Source of the DNA: Scatosoma sp045537295
GTDB lineage: Bacteria; Bacillota; Clostridia; Christensenellales; Borkfalkiaceae
Direction of reading: 5' to 3'
Assembly: GCA_045537295.1 (NCBI GenBank)
Contig: JAZSPG010000060.1
Span: forward strand, 1-5,229
DNA: 5,229 nucleotides
Below the pieces are notes generated by a model, which saw nothing but the letters and a program-made list of their open reading frames with translations, did not search any database and had not been told where the DNA came from. Positions 1 through 5,229 of the stretch are shown in pieces. Within the stretch, counting starts at the first letter, position 1, and every line of letters starts with the position of its first letter. Both the position numbers and the translations under genes were made by a program.

Positions 1-81
1 GTTACCGCAAAGAAATGACGGGCAGTTGCGACGACCAAGTGTTAAGAGAACTCAACGACAGACTTAACTATCTTCGCAATT
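1..81 (+). repeat. Artefactual duplicate of tex 5' segment (copy 1)
   Basis: These 81 bases are identical to 166-246 with no mismatch. They encode the same tex segment (Tyr-Arg-Lys-Glu-Met-Thr-Gly onward, codons from base 3), but the frame ends at a TAA (81-83) created at the junction with adapter sequence. The copy stops exactly where the adapter at 82 begins, and the second copy starts exactly where the adapter ends. This is the geometry of one short library insert read into its adapter, so it is not a biological duplication. It should be trimmed along with the adapter. Confidence 0.93.
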
Positions 82-165
82 AAGTCGGATCGTAGCCATG
101 TCGTTCTGTGAGCCAAGGAGTTGGTGCCCATTGTTGTCTTCCTAAGACCGCTTGGCCTCCGACTT
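82..165. other. MGI/BGI DNBSEQ adapter pair with 10-base index (assembly contamination)
   Basis: Bases 82-123 match, from memory, the 42-base DNBSEQ read-2 adapter, which starts AAGTCGGATCGTAGCC and ends GCCAAGGAGTTG. Bases 134-165 match the reverse complement of the 32-base read-1 adapter, starting TTGTCTTCCTAAGACC and ending GGCCTCCGACTT. The 10 bases between them (124-133, GTGCCCATTG) fit the length and place of a sample index. The order insert, adapter, index, adapter, insert is that of the circularised DNBSEQ template. The shared AAGTCGGA start of both adapters makes the block look like an element with 8-bp terminal inverted repeats, but it is synthetic. Confidence 0.96.
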
Positions 166-246
166 GTTACCGCAAAGAAATGACGGGCAGTTGCGACGAC
201 CAAGTGTTAAGAGAACTCAACGACAGACTTAACTATCTTCGCAATT
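166..246 (+). repeat. Genuine copy of the 81-bp duplicated segment (copy 2)
   Basis: This segment is identical to 1-81 at an offset of 165 bases. Unlike copy 1 it continues without interruption into the rest of tex, so it is the copy to keep. Its first two bases (GT) are the end of a codon whose first base lies outside the contig. CGT (Arg) would fit, because Tex proteins have an Arg-Tyr-Arg-Lys-Glu motif here. Confidence 0.93.
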
Positions 247-2228
247 TAGAAAAACGCAAAGAGGAAGTCACGAACGCGATTACCGAACAGGGTAAAATGA
301 CGGACGATATTGCGCTCGCGCTTTTAGGGGCGGTTACACTTACGGAAGTCGAGGATATTTACCGTCCTTATAAACAAAAAAGAAAAACGCGCGCGTCCGT
401 AGCGATTGCCAAGGGTTTACAACCGCTTGCCGAACTTATCTTAAAACAGGATAGCGCGCTTGCGGTGGAAAAAACGGCGCAAGGCTATTTATCCGAGGAA
501 GTTGCAAGCGTAAAGGACGCAGTCGACGGGGCGCGGGATATTATCGCCGAAATAATTTCCGACGACGCGACGACGCGTAAAAAATTACGTAATTTCTTTT
601 TCCGTCACGGCGAAATTGTTTCTTTTTATGCTAAGGGCAAAGAGGCGGAGGACGAAACCAAGGTATACGGTATTTATGCGGATTATCAAGAACCTATCGC
701 TACGATTAAAGGTCACCGCGTTTTAGCGTTAAACCGTGGCGAAAAAGAAGGTTTTTTGAAAGTATCCATACAAGTAGACGAGGAATTTGCCAAAAAAATC
801 ACGGGTGCGAATTTCTTAAAGAACGGCGGGGCAAGCACGAAAATCGTGCAAGAGGCGGTAAGCGATAGCTACGAACGCTTAATCGCGCCGTCGGTAGAAC
901 GCGAGGTGAGAGCGGAACTTTTCGAGGTGGCTAGCGAACAGGCGATAAAAACTTTTGAATTGAATTTGAAACCGCTTTTAATGCAACCGCCCGTAAAGGA
1001 TAAAGTGACGATGGGCTGGGACCCTGCCTATCGAACGGGCTGTAAAATTTGCGTGGTAGACGGTACGGGCAAGGTTTTGGATAAAACGGTGGTATTCCCT
1101 ACGCCCCCGCAAAATAAAACGGCGGAGGCGAAAAGCGTCTTAAAGTCGCTGATAAATAAGTACGGCGTAGAGGTAATTTCTTGCGGGAACGGAACGGCGA
1201 GTAAGGAAAGCGAAATTTTTATCGTCGAACTCATTAAAGAAATAAAGGCGGAAACGGGCAGGGAAGTGAGCTACGCAATCGTTAGCGAGGCGGGCGCGAG
1301 CGTGTACTCGGCGAGTGCGCTTGGCAAGGAAGAATTTCCCGATTACGACGTTACGGCGCGTAGCGCGGTATCGATTGCCCGTCGTTTGCAAGACCCGCTT
1401 GCCGAGCTTATTAAAATAGACCCTAAATCCATAGGCGTAGGGCAGTATCAGCACGATATGAACGAGAAACGCTTGGACGGCGCGCTGACGGGCGTTTTGG
1501 AAGATTGCGTAAACAGCGTCGGCGTCGATTTGAATACGGCGAGCGTTTCGCTATTAAAATATATCGCGGGCTTAAACGCAAGCGTTGCGAAAAATATCGT
1601 AGCCTACCGCGAGGAACACGGTAAATTCAAATCGCGTAAACAGCTTTTGAAAGTGGCTAAGCTCGGGGAAAAAGCGTATACGCAATGCGCGGGTTTTTTG
1701 CGGATTGACGACGGCGAAAACGTGTTCGATAACACGGCGGTACACCCCGAATCGTACGCAAAAGCCGAAAAATTACTTTCGTTGTTTTCGTATACGAAAG
1801 AGGACGTCCGCGCGCGGAAAATCGACGGTTTGAAAGATAAAATCAAGGCTTACGGCGAGGAAAAGACGGCGAGGGAAACAGAGCTGGATAAAGCGACGCT
1901 TGCCGATATCGTCACCGAACTTATGAAACCCGGTCGCGATATTCGAGATAACTTGCCCGCGCCTATTTTACGCAAAGATTTGCTCGGCATTTCCGACTTA
2001 AAAGCGGGTATGGAGCTTACGGGTACGGTTAGAAATGTAGTAGATTTCGGTGCGTTTATCGATATCGGCGTACATCAAGACGGTCTGGTGCATATATCCG
2101 AGATTACCGAGAAATATATCCGTCATCCGTCCGAGGCGTTAAAGGTAGGGCAAGTCGTGCAAGTGCGCGTAAAAGAGGTGGATTTGAAGAAGAACCGTAT
2201 CGCGCTGACGATGAAAAAGAAGAATTGA
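166..2228 (+). CDS. tex: Tex family RNA-binding transcription accessory protein, 5'-truncated
   Basis: Tex is a cytoplasmic nucleic-acid-binding protein that influences transcription and is related to eukaryotic Spt6. 686 codons are visible from the Tyr codon at 168 to the TGA at 2226. Compared with E. coli Tex from memory, the N-terminal YRKE-TG motif is present and about 40 residues before it are missing, so the gene is cut by the contig start. Domains in order: helical Tex N-terminal region (168 to about 960); YqgF/RNase H-like fold with GWDPAYRTG (1014-1040), GNGTASKE (1185-1208) and SEAGASVYSAS (1284-1316); helix-hairpin-helix region from NSVGVDLNTAS to CAGFLRI (1512-1709); C-terminal S1 RNA-binding domain (about 1998-2222) with VDFGAFIDIGVHQDGLVHIS and ending RIALTMKKKN. 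The frame is intact. An apparent start at ATG 108 adds 19 adapter-encoded residues plus one hybrid codon and is false; ATG 180 is internal. No terminator is evident before the acpP promoter. Confidence 0.95.
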
Positions 2229-2248
2229 GAAATATTTACAAAAATTAC

Positions 2249-2277
2249 TTGACTTTTATAGCGGTTTGTATTAAAAT
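2249..2277 (+). promoter_or_regulatory. Sigma-A-type promoter for acpP
   Basis: The -35 element is TTGACT (2249-2254) and the -10 element is TAAAAT (2272-2277), separated by exactly 17 bases. Transcription would start near 2284, giving a leader of about 38 bases that carries GGAGG (2308-2312) nine bases before the ATG. It lies in the 93-bp gap after tex and would let acpP be expressed independently of tex. Confidence 0.75.
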
Positions 2278-2321
2278 TATATATAGATTTTTTAATTTTC
2301 AAATTACGGAGGATATTTATT

Positions 2322-2549
2322 ATGTTTGAGAAAATTCAAGGTATGCTTGCGGAATCGCTCAACCTTCCCCTTGAAAAGATTACGCCCGATTCGAAAATTG
2401 TAGAGGATTTAGGTGCGGATTCTTTGGATGCCGTAGAGCTTATCAGCCGTCTTGAAGACGAATATAACGTTACCGTCGAGGACGAAGACGTTGAAAATAT
2501 GGTCACCGTCGGCGATTTGGTAAATATGGTTGAAAAATTAGTAAAATAA
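2322..2549 (+). CDS. acpP: Acyl carrier protein
   Basis: This 75-residue acidic protein carries growing acyl chains on a 4'-phosphopantetheine arm for type II fatty acid synthesis in the cytoplasm. The attachment site is Ser34 in the motif GADSLDAVEL (Ser codon 2421-2423), in the usual place at the start of helix 2. The length is standard for AcpP (about 75-80). The start is fixed by GGAGG at 2308-2312, nine bases upstream, and by the family N-terminus (MFEKIQ). The sequence is a conventional housekeeping-type ACP. What is unusual is the context: it has its own promoter and terminator and no rnc, plsX, fabD, fabG or fabF beside it, whereas in many Bacillota acpP sits in a fatty acid or rnc cluster. 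A second, pathway-specific ACP is therefore possible, although the sequence looks like the general one. Confidence 0.96.
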   Translation: MFEKIQGMLAESLNLPLEKITPDSKIVEDLGADSLDAVELISRLEDEYNVTVEDEDVENMVTVGDLVNMVEKLVK

Positions 2550-2565
2550 AAAGCAAAACCCAAGG

Positions 2566-2600
2566 AAAAGTCCTTAGTTAAGGGCTTTTTCTTTTTTTGT
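2566..2600 (+). terminator. Intrinsic terminator of acpP
   Basis: A 10-bp stem is formed by 2566-2575 (AAAAGTCCTT) and 2580-2589 (AAGGGCTTTT), with one G-U pair and a 4-base loop (AGTT). It is followed by a T-rich tract (2590-2600). It starts 16 bases after the acpP stop and closes that unit before the promoter at 2614. Confidence 0.88.
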
Positions 2601-2613
2601 TAAGATAAAACGA

Positions 2614-2642
2614 TTGCTTTAATAATTAGAATATGGTATAAT
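2614..2642 (+). promoter_or_regulatory. Extended -10 promoter for the ABC-F gene
   Basis: A consensus TATAAT (2637-2642) is preceded by TGG (2634-2636), giving an extended -10 (TGnTATAAT). A -35-like TTGCTT (2614-2619) lies 17 bases upstream of it. The predicted start near 2649 leaves a leader of only about 25 bases, carrying GAGGT (2663-2667). That is too short for the long attenuator leaders found before many antibiotic-resistance ABC-F genes, so antibiotic-induced attenuation is unlikely here. Confidence 0.78.
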
Positions 2643-2673
2643 TTTCAAGATAGAAAAAATTTGAGGTGTTTTT

Positions 2674-4248
2674 ATGTTACAGGTTACGGGCGTATCTTTA
2701 CAGTACGGCAGTAAAAAATTATTCGAAGATGTTAATTTGAAATTTACAAAAGGAAACTGTTACGGTATTATCGGCGCAAACGGCGCGGGTAAATCTACCT
2801 TTTTGAAAGTCCTTTCGGGCGAAATCGAACCGCAAAAAGGTTTTGTTTCAATGGATAAAAACGAGCGTATGTCCGTTTTACAGCAAAACCAAAATATGTA
2901 CGACAACGAAACGGTGCTTAGAACGGTTATGCTCGGTTATAAACGCTTGATAGAGGTAATGGACGAAAAAGACGCGCTGTACGCAAACCCCGATTTTTCG
3001 GAAGAGGACGGTATTCGTGCCGCCGAACTTGAAAGCGAGTTCGCGGAAATGAATGGTTACGACGCGGAATATCAGGCAAGCCAGCTTTTGAACGCGCTCG
3101 ATATCGACGAAAGCTTGCACTACTCGCTTATGAGTGAGCTGGACGCAAAACAAAAGGTAAAAGTATTGCTTGCGCAGGCACTTTTCGGCGACCCCGACGT
3201 TTTACTCTTGGACGAGCCTACCAACAACCTTGACATTAAAACGGCGCGTTGGCTTGAAAATTATCTGATGGACTTTGAAAATACGATTATTATCGTATCG
3301 CACAACAGACACTTCCTCAATAAAGTCTGCACCAACATTTGCGACGTGGATTTCGGCAAAATTAATATGTATGTTGGCAACTACGATTTTTGGTATCAAA
3401 CCAGCCAACTGCTCGCCCGTCAGCAAAAAGAACAAAACAAAAAAGCAGAACAGCGTGCTAAGGAATTGCAAGAATTTATCGCTCGTTTCGCCGCAAACGC
3501 GTCCAAATCCCGTCAGGCTACCTCGCGTAAAAAGGAACTTGAAAAACTCACGATTAACGATTTCAAACCCTCACTTAGAAAATATCCTTATATCGACTTT
3601 AAGTTCGAAAAGGAAATCGGTAACGATATTTTAATCGTTGAGGATTTGACGAAAGAAGGGTATTTCAAAAATCTTTCCTTTACCGTGCAAAGAAACGAAA
3701 AAATCGGTATTGTAGCCGACAAGAGTACGACGCTTACAATGCTTTACGATATTCTTACGGGTAAAGAACAACCCGATAGCGGTACGGTGAAGTGGGGAAA
3801 AACCATTTCCGTTTCCTATTTCCCGCAAAACAATAACGAATATTTCCAAAACTGCGACTTAAACCTCGTCGAATGGCTTTCGCAATATTCTTCCGACCAT
3901 TACGAAGAATATCTGCGCGGTTGGCTGGGTAGAATGTTATTCTCAGGCGAAGAGGCGCTTAAAAAAGCAAAAGTCCTTTCGGGCGGTGAAAAAGTTCGCT
4001 GTATGCTCGCGAAAATGATGCTCGAAGGCAGTAATTTCCTCATCTTCGACGAACCCACCAACCATCTCGATTTGGAATCGATTACCGCTCTGAACAATGG
4101 TTTAAGCAACTTCCGCGGTTGCATGCTCTTAACCTCGCACGACCAAGAACTTATGAATACCGTCGCAAACCGCATTATCGAAATTAAAGATACCAAGGTT
4201 TACGACAGGCAAGTAACTTACGACGAATATATTGATGAAACTACCTAA
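2674..4248 (+). CDS. ABC-F family ATPase, YbiT/YkpA type
   Basis: This 524-residue soluble protein has two ABC domains and no membrane segment. ABC-F proteins bind the ribosomal E site and adjust translation. NBD1: Walker A GANGAGKST (34-42), Q-loop near QQNQN, arm-like insertion (about 75-140), degenerate signature SELDAKQK (154-161), Walker B LLLDEPTNNLD (Asp180, catalytic Glu181), switch His in VSHNRHFL. Linker: a charged helical stretch ending RFAANASKSRQATSRKKEL, the P-site tRNA-contacting region in this family. NBD2: the expected Walker A position reads ADKSTTLTM (348-356) and lacks the P-loop glycines and lysine; the signature LSGGE (435-439) is intact, Walker B is LIFDEPTNHLD (Asp459, Glu460), and a switch His is present in TSHDQELM. 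The layout and many segments match E. coli YbiT as I remember it. The start is supported by GAGGT six bases before the ATG. There is no evidence that it is a resistance factor. Confidence 0.9.
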   Translation: MLQVTGVSLQYGSKKLFEDVNLKFTKGNCYGIIGANGAGKSTFLKVLSGEIEPQKGFVSMDKNERMSVLQQNQNMYDNETVLRTVMLGYKRLIEVMDEKDALYANPDFSEEDGIRAAELESEFAEMNGYDAEYQASQLLNALDIDESLHYSLMSELDAKQKVKVLLAQALFGDPDVLLLDEPTNNLDIKTARWLENYLMDFENTIIIVSHNRHFLNKVCTNICDVDFGKINMYVGNYDFWYQTSQLLARQQKEQNKKAEQRAKELQEFIARFAANASKSRQATSRKKELEKLTINDFKPSLRKYPYIDFKFEKEIGNDILIVEDLTKEGYFKNLSFTVQRNEKIGIVADKSTTLTMLYDILTGKEQPDSGTVKWGKTISVSYFPQNNNEYFQNCDLNLVEWLSQYSSDHYEEYLRGWLGRMLFSGEEALKKAKVLSGGEKVRCMLAKMMLEGSNFLIFDEPTNHLDLESITALNNGLSNFRGCMLLTSHDQELMNTVANRIIEIKDTKVYDRQVTYDEYIDETT

Positions 4249-4271
4249 TTTTTAGGTAGTTTCTACTTTTT
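4237..4271 (+). terminator. Terminator overlapping the ABC-F stop codon
   Basis: A perfect 12-bp inverted repeat is formed by 4237-4248 (GAAACTACCTAA) and 4252-4263 (TTAGGTAGTTTC), with a 3-base loop, followed by a short T tract (4267-4271). The 5' arm consists of the last three codons (Glu-Thr-Thr) and the TAA. The T tract is separated from the stem by three bases (TAC), so it is slightly unusual but still likely to function. Confidence 0.8.
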
Positions 4272-4280
4272 CGACAAAAA
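4267..4280 (-). promoter_or_regulatory. Candidate 0A-box (Spo0A binding site)
   Basis: Read on the - strand, this is TTTTTGTCGAAAAA, containing the exact 7-base 0A-box core TGTCGAA (4270-4276) in the A/T flanks that known sites prefer. It lies about 70 bases upstream of the -35 element of the spo0A homologue, so autoregulation is plausible. It also overlaps the T tract of the preceding terminator, and a 7-base core in A/T-rich DNA can occur by chance. A much weaker resemblance (TTGCGAA, 4354-4360) sits between the -35 and -10 elements. Confidence 0.45.
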
Positions 4281-4287
4281 TCCACAT

Positions 4288-4303
4288 ATATTGCACAATA
4301 TTG
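4288..4303. promoter_or_regulatory. Overlapping palindromes upstream of the spo0A homologue
   Basis: ATATTGCACAATAT (4288-4301) is a palindrome with 6-bp arms and a 2-base spacer, and it overlaps the perfect 8-bp palindrome CAATATTG (4296-4303). The same bases can be read as two direct ATATTGC repeats spaced 10 bp apart, one helical turn. It sits 43-58 bases before the -35 element and could be an operator for an unidentified dimeric regulator. The surrounding DNA is very A/T-rich, so chance is a real alternative. Confidence 0.3.
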
Positions 4304-4345
4304 CCAAGACATAAAAATAATATATTAAATATTGATTAAAATTGC

Positions 4346-4374
4346 TTTACAACTTGCGAAATTTGTTGTATAAT
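4346..4374 (+). promoter_or_regulatory. Sigma-A-type promoter for the spo0A homologue
   Basis: TTTACA (4346-4351) and a consensus TATAAT (4369-4374) are separated by 17 bases. The start would fall near 4381, leaving a leader of about 49 bases. A small inverted repeat, TATAAAA-TCG-TTTTATA (4380-4396), begins at the predicted start and could form a weak 5' hairpin or an operator. GGGAG (4417-4421) lies eight bases before the ATG. No sigma-H-type promoter elements (AGGA with GAAT at suitable spacing) were found, unlike the sporulation promoter of B. subtilis spo0A. Confidence 0.8.
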
Positions 4375-4429
4375 GAGTGTATAAAATCGTTTTATAAACA
4401 AAATATAACAAAAAAAGGGAGTTTTTAGT

Positions 4430-5191
4430 ATGGCAAAAAATTCAATTGTAATCTTAGAATCGAATACGGCGGTATTAGAGCAGTTGAGAAACGCGATAAT
4501 AGAAAGCGAAGATTTTTCTATTATTTATGCGGGTGAAGACGGAGATGAGGGTATTAAGGTTTTATTAAACGAAAAACCCGACGTCGTGGTCGTGAGTATG
4601 TTTCTAAAAGGGATGGACGGGTGCGGGGTTATTCGTAAAGCCAAGCAAACTTGGTCGGATGTGAAGATTATCGCCACGGGTATTGCGAACGATAACTTAA
4701 TTGAAAAGGCGATTTGCGACGGCGCGTCTTATTATTTGATAAAACCGTTTTCCGTGCAGTCCGCGTTAGAGCGTATTCGCGAGCTTTTGAAAGACAAGCC
4801 CGCGGTGGTGAAAGAATCGGCGCTGAGTAGGCGTAAGCCCGTCACGACGGACGAGAAAATCAGCGAAATTTTTATTTCTATCGGTATACCGCCACATATA
4901 AAAGGTTACGGGTATTTGCGCGAGGGGATAAAGATGACGATAGAACGCCCGTTCGTTATCAACAGCGTAACCAAGGAATTGTATCCTTCGATAGCGAAGA
5001 AGTTCAACACTTCACCGAGTAAAGTCGAAAGGGCAATCCGCCACGCGATTGAGGTAGCGTGGAACAGAGGGCGGATAGACGCAATTAACGCAATCTTTGG
5101 CGCGAGGATATATCTCGGTACGGAAAAACCGACGAACTCGGAATTTATCGCGCTGGTTGCAGATAAACTCATTTTAGAAAATATGGTGTAA
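4430..5191 (+). CDS. spo0A: Spo0A homologue with a degenerate (non-phosphorylatable) receiver
   Basis: This 253-residue protein is built as receiver (about 4-121), linker (about 122-140) and Spo0A C-terminal DNA-binding domain (about 141-253). Spo0A is the master transcription factor of sporulation entry and is normally activated by phosphorylation of Asp56. The DNA-binding domain is highly typical: HIKGYGYLREGI, LYPSIAKKFNTSPSKVERAI, then RHAIEVAWNRG, and KPTNSEFIALVADKL near the end. In the receiver, ungapped alignment with remembered B. subtilis Spo0A keeps identical numbering. Asp10-Asp11 become Glu10-Ser11, the phosphoacceptor Asp56 becomes Ser56 (AGT, 4595-4597), and the following Met-Pro is lost (SMFLKGMDG). 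The switch Thr83 and Lys105 (LIKPF) remain. GGGAG eight bases upstream supports the start. It could be a paralogue beside a normal Spo0A elsewhere or the only Spo0A of a lineage with altered control; the window cannot decide. No spoIVB is found upstream. Confidence 0.93.
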   Translation: MAKNSIVILESNTAVLEQLRNAIIESEDFSIIYAGEDGDEGIKVLLNEKPDVVVVSMFLKGMDGCGVIRKAKQTWSDVKIIATGIANDNLIEKAICDGASYYLIKPFSVQSALERIRELLKDKPAVVKESALSRRKPVTTDEKISEIFISIGIPPHIKGYGYLREGIKMTIERPFVINSVTKELYPSIAKKFNTSPSKVERAIRHAIEVAWNRGRIDAINAIFGARIYLGTEKPTNSEFIALVADKLILENMV

Positions 5192-5216
5192 AAAAAGAAG
5201 CGGTTACCCGTTGAGG
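5192..5216 (+). other. Short 3' flank of the spo0A homologue, cut by the contig end
   Basis: Twenty-five genomic bases follow the TAA before adapter sequence begins. They contain an A-rich run and then GCGGTTACCCG, which could be the first arm of a terminator stem, but the partner arm is not in the window. Confidence 0.3.
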
Positions 5217-5229
5217 AAGTCGGAGGCCA
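5217..5229 (+). other. Partial DNBSEQ read-1 adapter at contig end
   Basis: AAGTCGGAGGCCA equals the first 13 bases of the DNBSEQ read-1 adapter as remembered. It is also the exact reverse complement of 153-165 inside the adapter block near the 5' end. The contig therefore ends in adapter read-through, and the genomic sequence stops at 5216. Confidence 0.92.

Noticed and set aside
82..165. Small mobile element or integration scar: 8-bp terminal inverted repeats (AAGTCGGA/TCCGACTT) flanked by 81-bp direct repeats
   Set aside because: The whole block matches sequencing adapters and the shared 8 bases are common to both adapters. The flanking repeat is the library insert.
108..180. ATG at 108 or ATG at 180 as the true tex start
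   Set aside because: 108 is inside adapter sequence. 180 is internal, because the Tex YRKE motif precedes it and the family has about 40 more residues upstream.
1140..1454. 104-codon open frame on the - strand within tex, and similar - strand frames in the other genes
   Set aside because: They are antisense to strongly conserved coding sequence, have low-complexity or arbitrary composition, and have no start signals.
2649..2673. Attenuator or riboswitch leader before the ABC-F gene
   Set aside because: The predicted leader is only about 25 bases, with no room for a leader peptide or alternative hairpins.
3275..3634. 119-codon open frame inside the ABC-F gene in another + frame
   Set aside because: It overlaps the well-supported ABC-F frame completely, lacks a convincing ribosome binding site and has no recognisable domain.
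4281..4429. Sigma-H sporulation promoter for the spo0A homologue
   Set aside because: No AGGA-type -35 with a GAAT-type -10 at suitable spacing could be found; only the sigma-A-type promoter is supported.
4430..5191. New defence or mobile system associated with the spo0A homologue
   Set aside because: No nuclease, recombinase, toxin, CRISPR array or phage-like gene is present in the window. The neighbours are housekeeping genes.
1..5229. Circular element or plasmid suggested by related adapter sequence near both ends
   Set aside because: The matching bases are adapter in opposite orientation, with no genomic overlap between the two ends.

Overview
This looks like a contig from an uncultured, moderately AT-rich Bacillota, most likely Clostridia. 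The main evidence is a spo0A-type gene, a family confined to endospore-forming lineages and their relatives, together with purine-rich ribosome binding sites and three strong sigma-A-type promoters with 17-bp spacers. All four genes are on the + strand. The finer placement is inference.

The two ends are not genomic. Bases 82-165 match, as I recall them, the two MGI/BGI DNBSEQ library adapters flanking a 10-base index. The 81 bases before them (1-81) are an exact second copy of bases 166-246. The last 13 bases (5217-5229) are the start of the other adapter. This is what is expected when reads run through a short insert (81 bp) and the assembler keeps the adapter. The trustworthy genomic sequence is therefore 166-5216.

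Layout of the genomic part:
(1) 166-2228: tex, an RNA-binding transcription accessory protein that lacks its first roughly 40 residues because the contig begins inside the gene. The ATG at 108 that would open the frame is adapter sequence.
(2) 2249-2600: a self-contained acyl carrier protein unit with its own promoter, acpP (2322-2549) and an intrinsic terminator.
(3) 2614-4271: an extended -10 promoter, an ABC-F ATPase gene of the YbiT/YkpA type (2674-4248), and a terminator whose 5' arm contains the stop codon.
(4) 4267-5191: a 166-bp regulatory gap with a candidate 0A-box, small palindromes and a strong promoter, then a spo0A homologue (4430-5191).

The genes appear to be separate transcription units and not one pathway: nucleic-acid/transcription housekeeping (Tex), fatty acid synthesis (ACP), ribosome-associated ABC-F ATPase, and a developmental regulator. 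The strongest biological observation is that the Spo0A homologue keeps an almost canonical DNA-binding domain, but its receiver lacks the phosphoacceptor aspartate (Ser56 where Asp56 should be) and has Glu-Ser in place of the acidic pair. It is probably a phosphorylation-independent Spo0A variant. Secondarily, the ABC-F protein has one composite ATP site degraded on both of its contributing motifs.
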